Shown here one piece after another: positions 24,795-33,181 of a DNA stretch of 64,000 nt. The notes under the pieces were generated by a model. The model had not been told where the DNA came from. It worked only from the letters and a program-made list of their open reading frames with translations, and made no database searches. This stretch comes from Ectothiorhodospiraceae bacterium (GTDB lineage Bacteria; Pseudomonadota; Gammaproteobacteria; HK1): the NCBI GenBank assembly GCA_024234875.1, contig JACKNM010000013.1, positions 1-64,000 of the forward strand. The letters are read 5' to 3'. The first letter of the stretch is position 1, and each line of letters begins with the position of its first letter. The position numbers and the translations under genes are program-made.

Positions 24795-26879
24795 CTAGCG
24801 CTGCGTCGAGGGAGGCGACGGCTCCCGAATCTCGTTCTCATCGCCAGCGAGGAGATCACGGAACACCTGCAGCTCGGACGCGGCTGCCGCCTCGGTCGTG
24901 AACCGCCGCGCGGTCTCGACCGCCGCCGCCTGGAGGCGCTGGCGCAGAGCGACGTCCGCGGCGAGTCTCGACAGCGCCTCGACGCAGCCACCCTCGTCTC
25001 GCGGATCGACGAGTAGGCAATTCTCGCCGTCGCGGGCGTACTCGTCGACGCCGCCGTGGCGCGTCAGCACCACCGCGCATCCGCAGGCCATCGCTTCCAG
25101 CGCGGTGCGCCCGAATGCCTGATAGCTCGAGAGATCGACGAAGACGTCCGCCGCCTGCAGCAACTCGGCGACACCGCGCTGCTGCAGGCGCCCGTGCAGG
25201 GTGTAGGCGAAGCCTCGCTCGAGGCGGCGGAACCCCCGGTCACTCGACCGGACACCGAACAGGTCGACCGCGATCGGACGGCGACGCTGCGTCGCGGCCA
25301 GTACCCGCATGGTCCCGGCGGCATTGCGACGCGGGGTCGACGGTCGAATCATGGCGCACACCCGGACCACGGCGGCGGCGCGCACGGCGGCGGGAGGACG
25401 GTAGATGTCGTGGTCGATACTGGCCACCACCTTGTCCACCCTGACGCCGTGCCGGGAGGTCACCATGTCGCGGATCCAGTTGGTCTTGGCGAACGCGCGT
25501 ATCCCCGGCACGAGTGTGTAGGACGCGAGTGCGCGCTCGTGCGCAGGCGTGCCCTCGGGCGCGAACATCGGCTCGTAGTCCTGCACGTAGTAGGCGGGCC
25601 GCACTCGCGGGTGCTCCTCCACGATGCGGGCGAGGATCTCGACGCTCGTGAAGATGGTTGCGACCACGACGTGGAAGGTCGCGGCGTAGTCGCGCAGGGC
25701 GGACTCGGTCTCGTAGAAGTGGAAGGTGGCGGACGAGTAGTCGGGGTAGGCGGCCAGATAGTTGGCTCGGAACGCCTCCGGCACCGCCACCTGCGCGAAT
25801 GCCGACATCGCGTGGATGGCGCGAGCTTCCTGCACCACCGAGTGCGCGCCACCGGCCCCGCCCTTCACCGGCAGCAGGAACAGAACCCGCATCTCTGCGG
25901 CAGCCGGGCCGACGGGCGACGACGGCCGCCACGTCTCCATCGCACTCGCCACCGCGCGGCGCAGATCACGCAGCGCCGCGGTGTCCCGCGTCCTGCGCGC
26001 GAGCCGCGACACGAGCTGCTTGCCGTAGCGCTGCTCGAGCGTGCGGCCGCCCTCGTGCGCGAGCCTGGCGGCGCGCTCGGCGGTGAAGCTGCGGGACTTT
26101 CCGTGCCAGACGTAGGCGTCGTCGCACACCACGAGCTCGAAACCGGCCCGGCCGAGGCGGATGCAGAGGTCGTTCTCCTCTCCGTAGCCGACCGGAAACG
26201 CGACCTCGTCGAGCCCGCCCACCCGTTCGAATGCCGCGCGTCTCAGCACCAGGCAGAACCCGTTCAACAGCGGCACGCGCGGATGGTGTGGCACCGCCAC
26301 CGCGGCGACCAGCTTCGCCATCTCGGCGACGGACCAACCTGGCGGCAGGTCGTTCGGGATCCAGCGCCCCGCTTCCAACCGCGGCTCGGGCAGCGATTGC
26401 CAGCTCGCCGCATTCGACATCGGTCCCACCGCCGCGACACGGCGCCCTCGCGCGGCACGAAGGCAACGCTCGAGCCAGTCGCCGAGAACCACGGTGTCGC
26501 TGTTCAGCAGCACCACGAACGGCGCCGAGCCGCGCCCGACACCGGCATTGGCAGCAGCGGTGTACCCGCGTGCGAGCTCGTGTCGCACGAGGATCACGTT
26601 GGCGGTGCGGGCGGCGACCGACTCCAGGTACGCCCGCGTGCCCGGTCCGCTGCCGTCGTCGACCAGAATCAGTCGCCCCGGACGACGAACCGTGCGCCAC
26701 AACGCGCCGATGCAGGCGCGGACGTCGTCCAGCGCATCGTGGACACAGACCACGATGTCCACGGCGGTGGCTGGCTCGCGGCCTCGGCCGATTCGAGCGA
26801 GAAGACGCCGCGTGGCCCTCAGCATCGCGCGGGGCCCACGCCACTGGCGTGGCACCGCCACGTCGACCGCGAGGGCCAA
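24795..26879 (-). CDS. GT2-GT4 fusion glycosyltransferase
   Basis: A 694-residue bifunctional candidate. Residues about 40-290 are a GT2 (GT-A) domain: VDIVVCVHDALDDV, ILVDDGSGPGT, FVVLLNSDTVV with the metal-binding SD, and GYGEENDLCIRLGRAGF. Residues about 330-680 are a GT4-like GT-B domain: MRVLFLLPVKGGAGGAHSVV, YYVQDYEPMFAP, VFVDLSSYQAFGRTALEAMACG and GENCLLVDPRD. The second half resembles rhamnan/WsaF-type transferases with the YYVQDYEP motif. Two active centres in one chain would let it add two sugars in sequence. An alternative start is MLRATRR about 18 residues in. No partner gene is close upstream. Confidence 0.9.
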   Translation of the reverse strand: MALAVDVAVPRQWRGPRAMLRATRRLLARIGRGREPATAVDIVVCVHDALDDVRACIGALWRTVRRPGRLILVDDGSGPGTRAYLESVAARTANVILVRHELARGYTAAANAGVGRGSAPFVVLLNSDTVVLGDWLERCLRAARGRRVAAVGPMSNAASWQSLPEPRLEAGRWIPNDLPPGWSVAEMAKLVAAVAVPHHPRVPLLNGFCLVLRRAAFERVGGLDEVAFPVGYGEENDLCIRLGRAGFELVVCDDAYVWHGKSRSFTAERAARLAHEGGRTLEQRYGKQLVSRLARRTRDTAALRDLRRAVASAMETWRPSSPVGPAAAEMRVLFLLPVKGGAGGAHSVVQEARAIHAMSAFAQVAVPEAFRANYLAAYPDYSSATFHFYETESALRDYAATFHVVVATIFTSVEILARIVEEHPRVRPAYYVQDYEPMFAPEGTPAHERALASYTLVPGIRAFAKTNWIRDMVTSRHGVRVDKVVASIDHDIYRPPAAVRAAAVVRVCAMIRPSTPRRNAAGTMRVLAATQRRRPIAVDLFGVRSSDRGFRRLERGFAYTLHGRLQQRGVAELLQAADVFVDLSSYQAFGRTALEAMACGCAVVLTRHGGVDEYARDGENCLLVDPRDEGGCVEALSRLAADVALRQRLQAAAVETARRFTTEAAAASELQVFRDLLAGDENEIREPSPPSTQR

Positions 26880-27354
26880 GGCCGGCCATCGACCGGGCAG
26901 CCACGCCGGAGAGCCACAGGCTCCACGTGCCTCCCGATTTCACGCCGCGCCGGCCCCATACACGCTGCTCGCTGCCGGGCACGGCCGGGCGGCCGCCCCC
27001 GCGCGATCGTAGCGAGCCGATCGGTCAAGTCCAGCCCTCGACGCCGGCCGATGCCCGCTTGCGTGGTGGTCGCAATTGGGACGGCAATTACTTCCGCCTC
27101 CGCGATCCGGTATCATTCGGCTCGTCCGTGCCGGCCGTGTGCCAGCAGGTTTGCCAGCTCGCGAATCGAGATCCAGCCCTCGCAGGCGGCCGCCAGCGGC
27201 CCGCCGCACCGGCCGGCGGAGCCGAGCCGGCGAGCTCCCGGCGCCCGCGGATAGATCGTGCTCCTGGCCGCGGGTCAGGCGCCTCACGGTGTGAGACGTT
27301 CGACCGCACCCAGCACCTGCGGTCCGGGACGGTGGCAGATTGGGGAGTGCGCGG
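26880..27354. other. 475-base intergenic region upstream of the pyruvyl transferase gene
   Basis: No gene is supported here. Most of it is GC-rich, but 27070-27120 is AT-richer. It contains a direct repeat GCAATT (27072-27077 and 27084-27089) and, at 27111-27116, a -10-like TATCAT with TTACTT 17 bases upstream. This is a plausible promoter for the plus-strand gene run beginning at 27355, with a leader of about 230 bases. The remaining sequence may hold the promoter of the minus-strand fusion glycosyltransferase. Confidence 0.4.
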
Positions 27355-28338
27355 ATGAAGCGAGTCGGGCTGGTCGGTTTCTTCGGCTGGGGCAACTTCG
27401 GCGACGAGCTGTTCGTCGAGGTCTACCGTCAGCATCTCGGCGACGCGTTCTCACTGGCCATCCCGCACGACCTGCTGAAGAAGCCCTACTTCTCCCGTCC
27501 GATCGCGGACGTCGTTCGCGACTACGACGCGTTCCTCATCGGCGGCGGGGACCTGATCATCCCCTGGAATCTCTCGGGCCTCTACTGGCGCGAGGAGTAT
27601 CTGAGCAAGCCGGTGTACGTGGTCGGTGTCGGCGTCCCGACCTGGGGCGGATACGACAAGAAGACCATCCTCGCGATGCGCAGCTTCCTGCAACACGACA
27701 ACGTGCAGATGGTGTGCGCGCGCGACCCCGAGAGCCAGAAGTGGATTGCCAAGCACCTGCAGCCGCGCTGCGAGGTCATCTGGGCCCCGGATCTGGTCTG
27801 TGCGATGGCGCTCGCACCCGCGACGACCGCGGTGCCGCCGCGTCTCGGCGTCGTCACCCGCCATCGACGTGGAGGGGCCGACGACTACTCCCAGCTCCGC
27901 CGGTTGTGCGAGAAGGCGGCCGCCGAGGGCTACGTCATCCGGCACATCGTGCTCGCCAACGGAGCCACCGGCGAGAAGGACCGCGAGACGGCGGCCGAGT
28001 TCGAGTTCGAGGGCAAGGAGACGGTCTACACCGAGAGCCTCGACGAGATGTGCGTGAGCATCGGTGAATGCACCGCCATCACCAGCATGAAGTTCCACGG
28101 CACGGTGGTGGCGACGATGTACGGGGTGCCCTCGATCGTGCTGTCGCCGACGGACAAGAGCCGGAACTTCATGCGCATGATCGAGCGCACGGACCTGCTG
28201 TCGAACCTCAAGGATCAGCATCTGGCCGATCACTTCGCCACCGATCTGCCGCCGATTGCCGAATCCACCCGTGCCTCGCTCCGTGCTCAGGCAACGGCGA
28301 TGCTGCGCGATCTGAAGAGCCGTCTGGCGGCGGTGTGA
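27355..28338 (+). CDS. Polysaccharide pyruvyl transferase family protein
   Basis: A 327-residue enzyme of the CsaB/WcaK/ExoV pyruvyl transferase superfamily, which attaches pyruvate as a ketal to a sugar of a surface polymer. Diagnostic segments are LVGFFGWGNFGDELFVEVY at the N-terminus, DAFLIGGGDLIIPW near residue 60, MVCARDPES in the middle, and ITSMKFHGTVVATMYGVPSIVLSP near the C-terminus. The ATG at 27355 was chosen because the fold begins there. It is the first gene of a plus-strand run through the GT4 genes to the kinase-like gene at 31915. Confidence 0.88.
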   Translation: MKRVGLVGFFGWGNFGDELFVEVYRQHLGDAFSLAIPHDLLKKPYFSRPIADVVRDYDAFLIGGGDLIIPWNLSGLYWREEYLSKPVYVVGVGVPTWGGYDKKTILAMRSFLQHDNVQMVCARDPESQKWIAKHLQPRCEVIWAPDLVCAMALAPATTAVPPRLGVVTRHRRGGADDYSQLRRLCEKAAAEGYVIRHIVLANGATGEKDRETAAEFEFEGKETVYTESLDEMCVSIGECTAITSMKFHGTVVATMYGVPSIVLSPTDKSRNFMRMIERTDLLSNLKDQHLADHFATDLPPIAESTRASLRAQATAMLRDLKSRLAAV

Positions 28339-28360
28339 AGCGACCACACGGGCGCCGACC

Positions 28361-29605
28361 ATGACGCGTTGGGAGCAGATCAAGAGCGGGCAGTTCGCGG
28401 ACGCGGTCACCGACGTGTTCGCCGACCTCGATCGAATGGGGTTTCGCCCACGCTTCGAGCCACTCGAGCGGGGTAGTCCGCCCCGCGCGGGCGAGGCCAT
28501 CCTGCTCAACTACGCGCCGGTCGCGCGAATGAACAAGTACCAGGCCCTGCTCTACGCTCGAGGCCGCGAGCTCGGATTCGGCGTGATCCCCACCTTGCGG
28601 TTCGAGGATTTGGACAAGGCACCCTGGCCAGGCCGCCGAGTCATCCACTTCCACTGGATCGCCTCGGTGACCCGGGGCGCCGCCGATGGCACCGAAGCGT
28701 CGAGCCGGGCCGCGGCGTTCCTGCGCGACCTCGATCGGTTGAAGGAGCAACTCGGCGCCCGATTGGTATGGACGGCGCACAACGTGTTGCCGCACGACTC
28801 GGCCTTCCCCGAGGTGGATCTGGAGCTTCGACGCGGCTTCGTGGAACGATTGGACGCGGTCCATCTGCTGTCACACTCGTCGCGCGCGACCCTCGAGGAC
28901 ACGTTCGACCGCGCGCTGCCGGCACCGTTCGTGGTCGAGCATCCGACATACGAGAACGCCTACGCGGACTTCACCCCCCGGTCGGCGGCTCGCTTCGAGC
29001 TCGGTGTCAGCGAGGACGACTTCGTCGTGCTCTGTTTCGGCTCGATCCAGAAGTACAAGGGATACGAGCGGCTGAAGGCAGCGTTCGAGTCCTTCGCCGA
29101 CCGGTGCCCCGGCGTGTCGCCGCGGCTGGTGATCGCGGGCAAGCCGGTCGACGAGGCACTGGCGGCGAGCCTGAGGCGGTGGGCCGCGACGCGTTCCGAC
29201 GTGATGATCCACGCGCGCAACGTGCCCGACGACGAGGTGCACATGTTTTTCCGTGCGGCGGACGCCTCCGTCATCACCCACGAGAACGTGCTCAACTCGG
29301 GCGTCGCCCTGCTTGCCCTGACCTTCGGCAATCCCCTGCTCGCTCCCGACCTCGGCGCGTTCCGGGAGATCGAGGAGATGGGCCTGTTGCTGTACCGAGC
29401 CGGCGACGACGACTCACTGGTCGATGCCCTGTGCGCCGCGACGCGGCCGGAGTTCGCCCTGCGCCGGGAGGCGACCGCACTCGCGCGTCGGCGATTCCAT
29501 CCCCATCGCATCTCGACCGCCTTCTTCACCGGACTCATGGAAGCGCTCGGCTGGCCGGTGCCACATCCACGCATGGACCGCGAGCTGCAGACGAGCTGTC
29601 CCTGA
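28361..29605 (+). CDS. GT4-like glycosyltransferase
   Basis: A 414-residue GT-B protein. HFHWIASVTRG and LVWTAHNVLPHDSAFPEVD in the N-terminal half are the acceptor-side signature of capsule/exopolysaccharide transferases such as AmsK-type enzymes. In the C-terminal half, VLCFGSIQKYKGYERLKAAFE and a region around DASVITHENVLNSGVALLALTFGNPL form the donor site. The ATG is 22 bases after the pyruvyl transferase stop. The sugar specificity is unknown. Confidence 0.85.
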   Translation: MTRWEQIKSGQFADAVTDVFADLDRMGFRPRFEPLERGSPPRAGEAILLNYAPVARMNKYQALLYARGRELGFGVIPTLRFEDLDKAPWPGRRVIHFHWIASVTRGAADGTEASSRAAAFLRDLDRLKEQLGARLVWTAHNVLPHDSAFPEVDLELRRGFVERLDAVHLLSHSSRATLEDTFDRALPAPFVVEHPTYENAYADFTPRSAARFELGVSEDDFVVLCFGSIQKYKGYERLKAAFESFADRCPGVSPRLVIAGKPVDEALAASLRRWAATRSDVMIHARNVPDDEVHMFFRAADASVITHENVLNSGVALLALTFGNPLLAPDLGAFREIEEMGLLLYRAGDDDSLVDALCAATRPEFALRREATALARRRFHPHRISTAFFTGLMEALGWPVPHPRMDRELQTSCP

Positions 29606-29639
29606 TGACCAGTCGAGGACGGCCCGAGAACCAGCATCA

Positions 29640-31844
29640 ATGGACGCCCTGAGTCGCCTGTTTCGCTGGGTGCGCGGCAAGCCCTACTACGTCGGCCGCG
29701 AGACCGAGTCGCGCCTGCGCGACCTCCTCGAGCGCGAGGGGGCGGAGGCAATGGTGGCGTGGGTCAAGCGCTCGCGCCGCTGGCACCTGTCGGATCCTCT
29801 GTACCTGGAGCGAACCGCGTTCGACTTCCTGCGGTCCAAGCACCCGGAGGTGGCGATCGAGTGCGGGTACCGAGCCCTCGCCATGGCGCCGACCGACGCG
29901 AAGCTCCAGCGTTTCGTCACCGCGTTGCAGGCAAAGCAGCAGTCCTACGGCGACCCCGCCCCGCTCCCGAAGCCGGCGAGCCGCCCGGCGAGCTTCATGC
30001 CCGCGCCCGCTGCCCGCCTCCGGCCGTCCATCGCGACGTCGAAACTCCTGATCACCCCGGACGTGAGCGCGGTGGCCTACGCGGTGAATCTCACCGGGGC
30101 GAGCAATCTGGTGAAGGACGGGGCCATGGTGCGCCTGCGGTCCTACGGCCGGCGGTTCGAATGGCAGCGCTACCTCCCGGTGGGTCAGGCGGGCACGGAC
30201 CAGGGCCGGTGCTGCGTCGTTCTGCCGCTCCAGCAGGGCGTCCGCGCCATCCGCGCCGATCTGCATCCCTGGAAGTTCAAGGGGAGCCCGGAGATCGCCT
30301 TCGCCCCGGAGCTGGTGCCGGTGACGGCCACCGACCTCTCCGGATTGAGGCGCCGGTTCGGCGATCACGAGTCTCTGCTCGAGACCCTGATCGGTGTTCT
30401 GGGGACCGACGGCGATCTCGACGGTCTGATCGACGCGCTGTCGGCGCTGGTACGCATCGCGCCCAAGCCGGAGCGCCACATCCGTCGGCTCGACCTGCTC
30501 CGTGGTCAGCGCAAGGAGCTCGACGTCACCTGGTTGCCCGCGATCGGTCAGGATCGGGAGTCGAGCGCGCCGGTCACCGCGGGCGGGCTCCAGGTATGCC
30601 ACCTGTTCAAGGTCACCTACCCGTTCGAGTCGAGCGGCGGCTCGATTCGAAACCTGAACACCGTGAAGTCGCAGCACGAGGCCGGCTTGCGGCCGTACGT
30701 CGTCACTCCGCTCGGCTATCCGGATGCCAGGGAGTTCCCGGAAGCGGAGCCGGTCTCCTCAGTGGAGAACGTCCCACACTATCGGCTGCTGGCGCCGTCG
30801 ATCGATCGCCGCGCGTGGCGCCGCGACCGGGCGCTCCACCTGGAGACTCTGGCCACGGCCGCGGTGGTACGCACCGTCGGCGCTCAGATCATCCACGCCG
30901 CTTCCGGCAGTCGCGGGTACGACGCGGCGCTGAAGGGGCTCGCGCTCCGCGACCGTTTCGGCATCCCGCTCGTCTACGAGGTGCGATCGTTTCACGAGCA
31001 CACCTGGGGCCCGGTTCGATCCGACGCGCTCGAGCTTCGGCAGACGCAGCTGCGCATCGCGCAGGAGAACCGGTGCATGGCGCAGGCCGACCACGTGGTC
31101 ACCATCGCAGACGCGATGCGCGACAACCTGATCGACCGCGGAGTCCCGCCCGAGCACGTGACGGTCATCCCCAACGCAATCGACGCCGAGAAGTTCCGCG
31201 GCGTCGATCTCGATCGCGGGCGACTGATCCGCGAGCGCCTCGGGCTCGGTGACGGCCCGGTCATCGGCTACGTCTCGAACATGTCCCGGCGCGAGGGGCA
31301 CGACATCCTCATCCGCGCCTTCGCCCGGGTGGCCACCAGGTCGCCCGACGCACGGCTGGTCCTGGTGGGCAACGGGCCCGAGCGGGCCGCCCTGGAGGAG
31401 CTCGCGGCACAATCAGGGATCGGTGACCGCACGGTCTTCACCGGCGAGGTCGACCATGCGGAGATCATCGACTACTACCTGCTGTACGACGTGTTCGTGG
31501 TGCCACGTCGGGCGGACTACGCGTCCGACTACGTGACCCCGCTCAAGCCGTTCGAGGCGATGGCCCTGGGCCGGCCGATCGTCCTCTCCGACCGCCCGGT
31601 CACGGCGGAGATCATCGGAGACGGGGAGCGGGGCCTGACCTTTCCGGCCGAGGACGACGCGGCGCTCGCGGCCCGCATCCAGCAGCTGCTCGCCGACCCC
31701 GGCCAGGCCGCCACCCTGGCCAGAGCTGGCCAGCAGTGGGTGTTCGAGAGCCGGACATGGGGACGAAACGCCGCCCGCTACCGGGATCTGTACGCCGAGA
31801 TCCTCGACCGACACCGCGGCGGCGCTCGCCTGCGACATCGATAG
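29640..31844 (+). CDS. GT4 glycosyltransferase with TPR-like N-terminal extension
   Basis: A 734-residue fusion. Residues 1-110 are helical and TPR-like (LYLERTAFDFLRSKHPEVAI and ECGYRALAMAPTDAKLQRFV). Residues about 130-300 are a beta-rich segment I do not recognise. The GT4 part starts near residue 320 with VCHLFKVTYPFESSGGSIRN and includes VYEVRSFHEHTWG, VIPNAIDAEKFRGVD, VIGYVSNMSRREGHDILIRA and TPLKPFEAMALGRPIVLSD. The layout parallels the gene at 22859. The start overlaps no neighbour and lies 34 bases after the previous stop. Confidence 0.88.
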   Translation: MDALSRLFRWVRGKPYYVGRETESRLRDLLEREGAEAMVAWVKRSRRWHLSDPLYLERTAFDFLRSKHPEVAIECGYRALAMAPTDAKLQRFVTALQAKQQSYGDPAPLPKPASRPASFMPAPAARLRPSIATSKLLITPDVSAVAYAVNLTGASNLVKDGAMVRLRSYGRRFEWQRYLPVGQAGTDQGRCCVVLPLQQGVRAIRADLHPWKFKGSPEIAFAPELVPVTATDLSGLRRRFGDHESLLETLIGVLGTDGDLDGLIDALSALVRIAPKPERHIRRLDLLRGQRKELDVTWLPAIGQDRESSAPVTAGGLQVCHLFKVTYPFESSGGSIRNLNTVKSQHEAGLRPYVVTPLGYPDAREFPEAEPVSSVENVPHYRLLAPSIDRRAWRRDRALHLETLATAAVVRTVGAQIIHAASGSRGYDAALKGLALRDRFGIPLVYEVRSFHEHTWGPVRSDALELRQTQLRIAQENRCMAQADHVVTIADAMRDNLIDRGVPPEHVTVIPNAIDAEKFRGVDLDRGRLIRERLGLGDGPVIGYVSNMSRREGHDILIRAFARVATRSPDARLVLVGNGPERAALEELAAQSGIGDRTVFTGEVDHAEIIDYYLLYDVFVVPRRADYASDYVTPLKPFEAMALGRPIVLSDRPVTAEIIGDGERGLTFPAEDDAALAARIQQLLADPGQAATLARAGQQWVFESRTWGRNAARYRDLYAEILDRHRGGARLRHR

Positions 31845-31914
31845 CGGCAACCCGACCGAGCAGTAGGCGTTGCCAGCTCGCGCCAACGGCGGCCCCGCCG
31901 GTACGGAGCGAACT

Positions 31915-33024
31915 TTGACCGAGCCGCCCTCCCCGTCGCCTCCCGTCGACCGAAGGCTGGGACCGATCGTCGGCAGCGGCCGAACGGCGACCGTCCACTC
32001 GTGGGGCGAATCGGAGGTCGTCAAGCTCTTCCGCCCCGGGGTGCCGCCGGATCTCGTCGAGCTGGAGATGACCGCCGCGAGTCTGGCCCGCTCGCAGGGC
32101 GTGCGCACGCCTGCGGTGGCGGGCACGGTGCACGTCGCGGAGCGCACCGGAGTGGTGTTCCAACGGATCGCGGGCGAGCCGCTGGCGGCGGTCCTCACGC
32201 GTGCGCCCTGGCGATATCGCGGTCTCGTCACCGCGCTGGCGAAGCTGCACGCGTCCATCCATCGCTGCTCCGGAGGCGCCCTGCCGTCGGCGCACGCGCG
32301 GCTCGGAATGGAGGTGCAGAGTGCCGGCGGCGTCTCCCATGCGCGACGCAGCGAGCTCGCGGAGCGCGTTCACCGGATCGCCCCGGACGACCGACTGTGT
32401 CATCTCGACTTTCATCTGAGCAACGTGCTGGTCGCCGACGACGGGCTATGGGTCATCGACTGGGGAAAGGCGCTGTCCGGTGCGCCGCTGCTCGACATCG
32501 CGGTGACCGCGCTACGCCTCGGGGGCCGACGTGGAAGCATGGAATCCAGCCCGCTGGTGGGGCCGTTCGCGTGGCTCGCCGGGACGGTTCTGCGACGCAC
32601 GTACCTGCATGCCCTGGCCACCGTGACCGAGCTCGACCGCGGCGCCGTCGACGCGCTGGTTCCGGCATTCGAGGTCGCCTTCGACCGCCGCTGGCAGTAC
32701 TCGCCAACCGAGGTCCAACGATTGGCGCAGCGCATTCTCGCGCGCGACGGCGCTGACGGTCTCGAGCGCTTCGTCGCCACCACCATCGACGAGGGGGCGG
32801 CGAGTGAGTACCACGTCCTCAAGATCGCCTACACGGCAATGCGTCGGGTGCGGGGGGTGCGCGCCCTGGAGTACGGGCAGCGCGCGCTCGAGATCAATCC
32901 AGAGGATGCGCGGCTCGCGTACTCGGTGGCACGACACCGGATGCAGCTTCGACGCAAGCGCGCGCGACGGCTACGCGCGGAGGCGGCGCGCCAGGAGACG
33001 AACCCGCCCGCGGGCGAGGGATGA
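31915..33024 (+). CDS. APH-type kinase-like protein with C-terminal TPR-like tail
   Basis: A 369-residue protein with an aminoglycoside-phosphotransferase-like kinase fold. The catalytic loop reads CHLDFHLSNVLV and the metal-binding Asp is in VIDWGKA. The ATP-binding N-lobe is GSGRTATVHSWGESEVVKLF. The last 90 residues switch to a TPR-like helical stretch (EYGQRALEINPEDARLAYSV) close to the N-terminal module of the preceding glycosyltransferase. In a glycan locus it might phosphorylate a sugar or lipid carrier; that is inference. The TTG at 31915 follows GGAG by seven bases; another TTG at 31870 would add 15 residues. Confidence 0.78.
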   Translation: MTEPPSPSPPVDRRLGPIVGSGRTATVHSWGESEVVKLFRPGVPPDLVELEMTAASLARSQGVRTPAVAGTVHVAERTGVVFQRIAGEPLAAVLTRAPWRYRGLVTALAKLHASIHRCSGGALPSAHARLGMEVQSAGGVSHARRSELAERVHRIAPDDRLCHLDFHLSNVLVADDGLWVIDWGKALSGAPLLDIAVTALRLGGRRGSMESSPLVGPFAWLAGTVLRRTYLHALATVTELDRGAVDALVPAFEVAFDRRWQYSPTEVQRLAQRILARDGADGLERFVATTIDEGAASEYHVLKIAYTAMRRVRGVRALEYGQRALEINPEDARLAYSVARHRMQLRRKRARRLRAEAARQETNPPAGEG

Positions 33025-33074
33025 ACGCGCTCCGCCGGCGATGCTCTCGACACGCGCGAAGCCGACCCGCGTCA

Positions 33075-33104
33075 CGGACACCCCGATCCCAAGTCTCCTA
33101 TAAT
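33075..33104 (+). promoter_or_regulatory. Sigma70-like promoter for manC
   Basis: A perfect -10 box TATAAT (33099-33104) is preceded by CGGACA (33075-33080) with an 18-base spacer. In DNA of about 70% GC a perfect TATAAT is rarely accidental. It leaves a leader of about 70 bases before the GTG start at 33182 and suggests manC, and perhaps manB, are transcribed separately from the glycosyltransferase run. Confidence 0.65.
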
Positions 33105-33181
33105 GCGCAGCCGGGTCTCAGGGCCCATGCCGCGCGAACGTATCGGCCCGGCTGTCGGGTAACACCGAAGGGAAAGACCTC

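Noticed and set aside
30145..30165. GGTTCGAAT tRNA T-loop-like sequence
   Set aside because: It lies within a well-supported glycosyltransferase gene and no acceptor stem or anticodon arm can be drawn around it.
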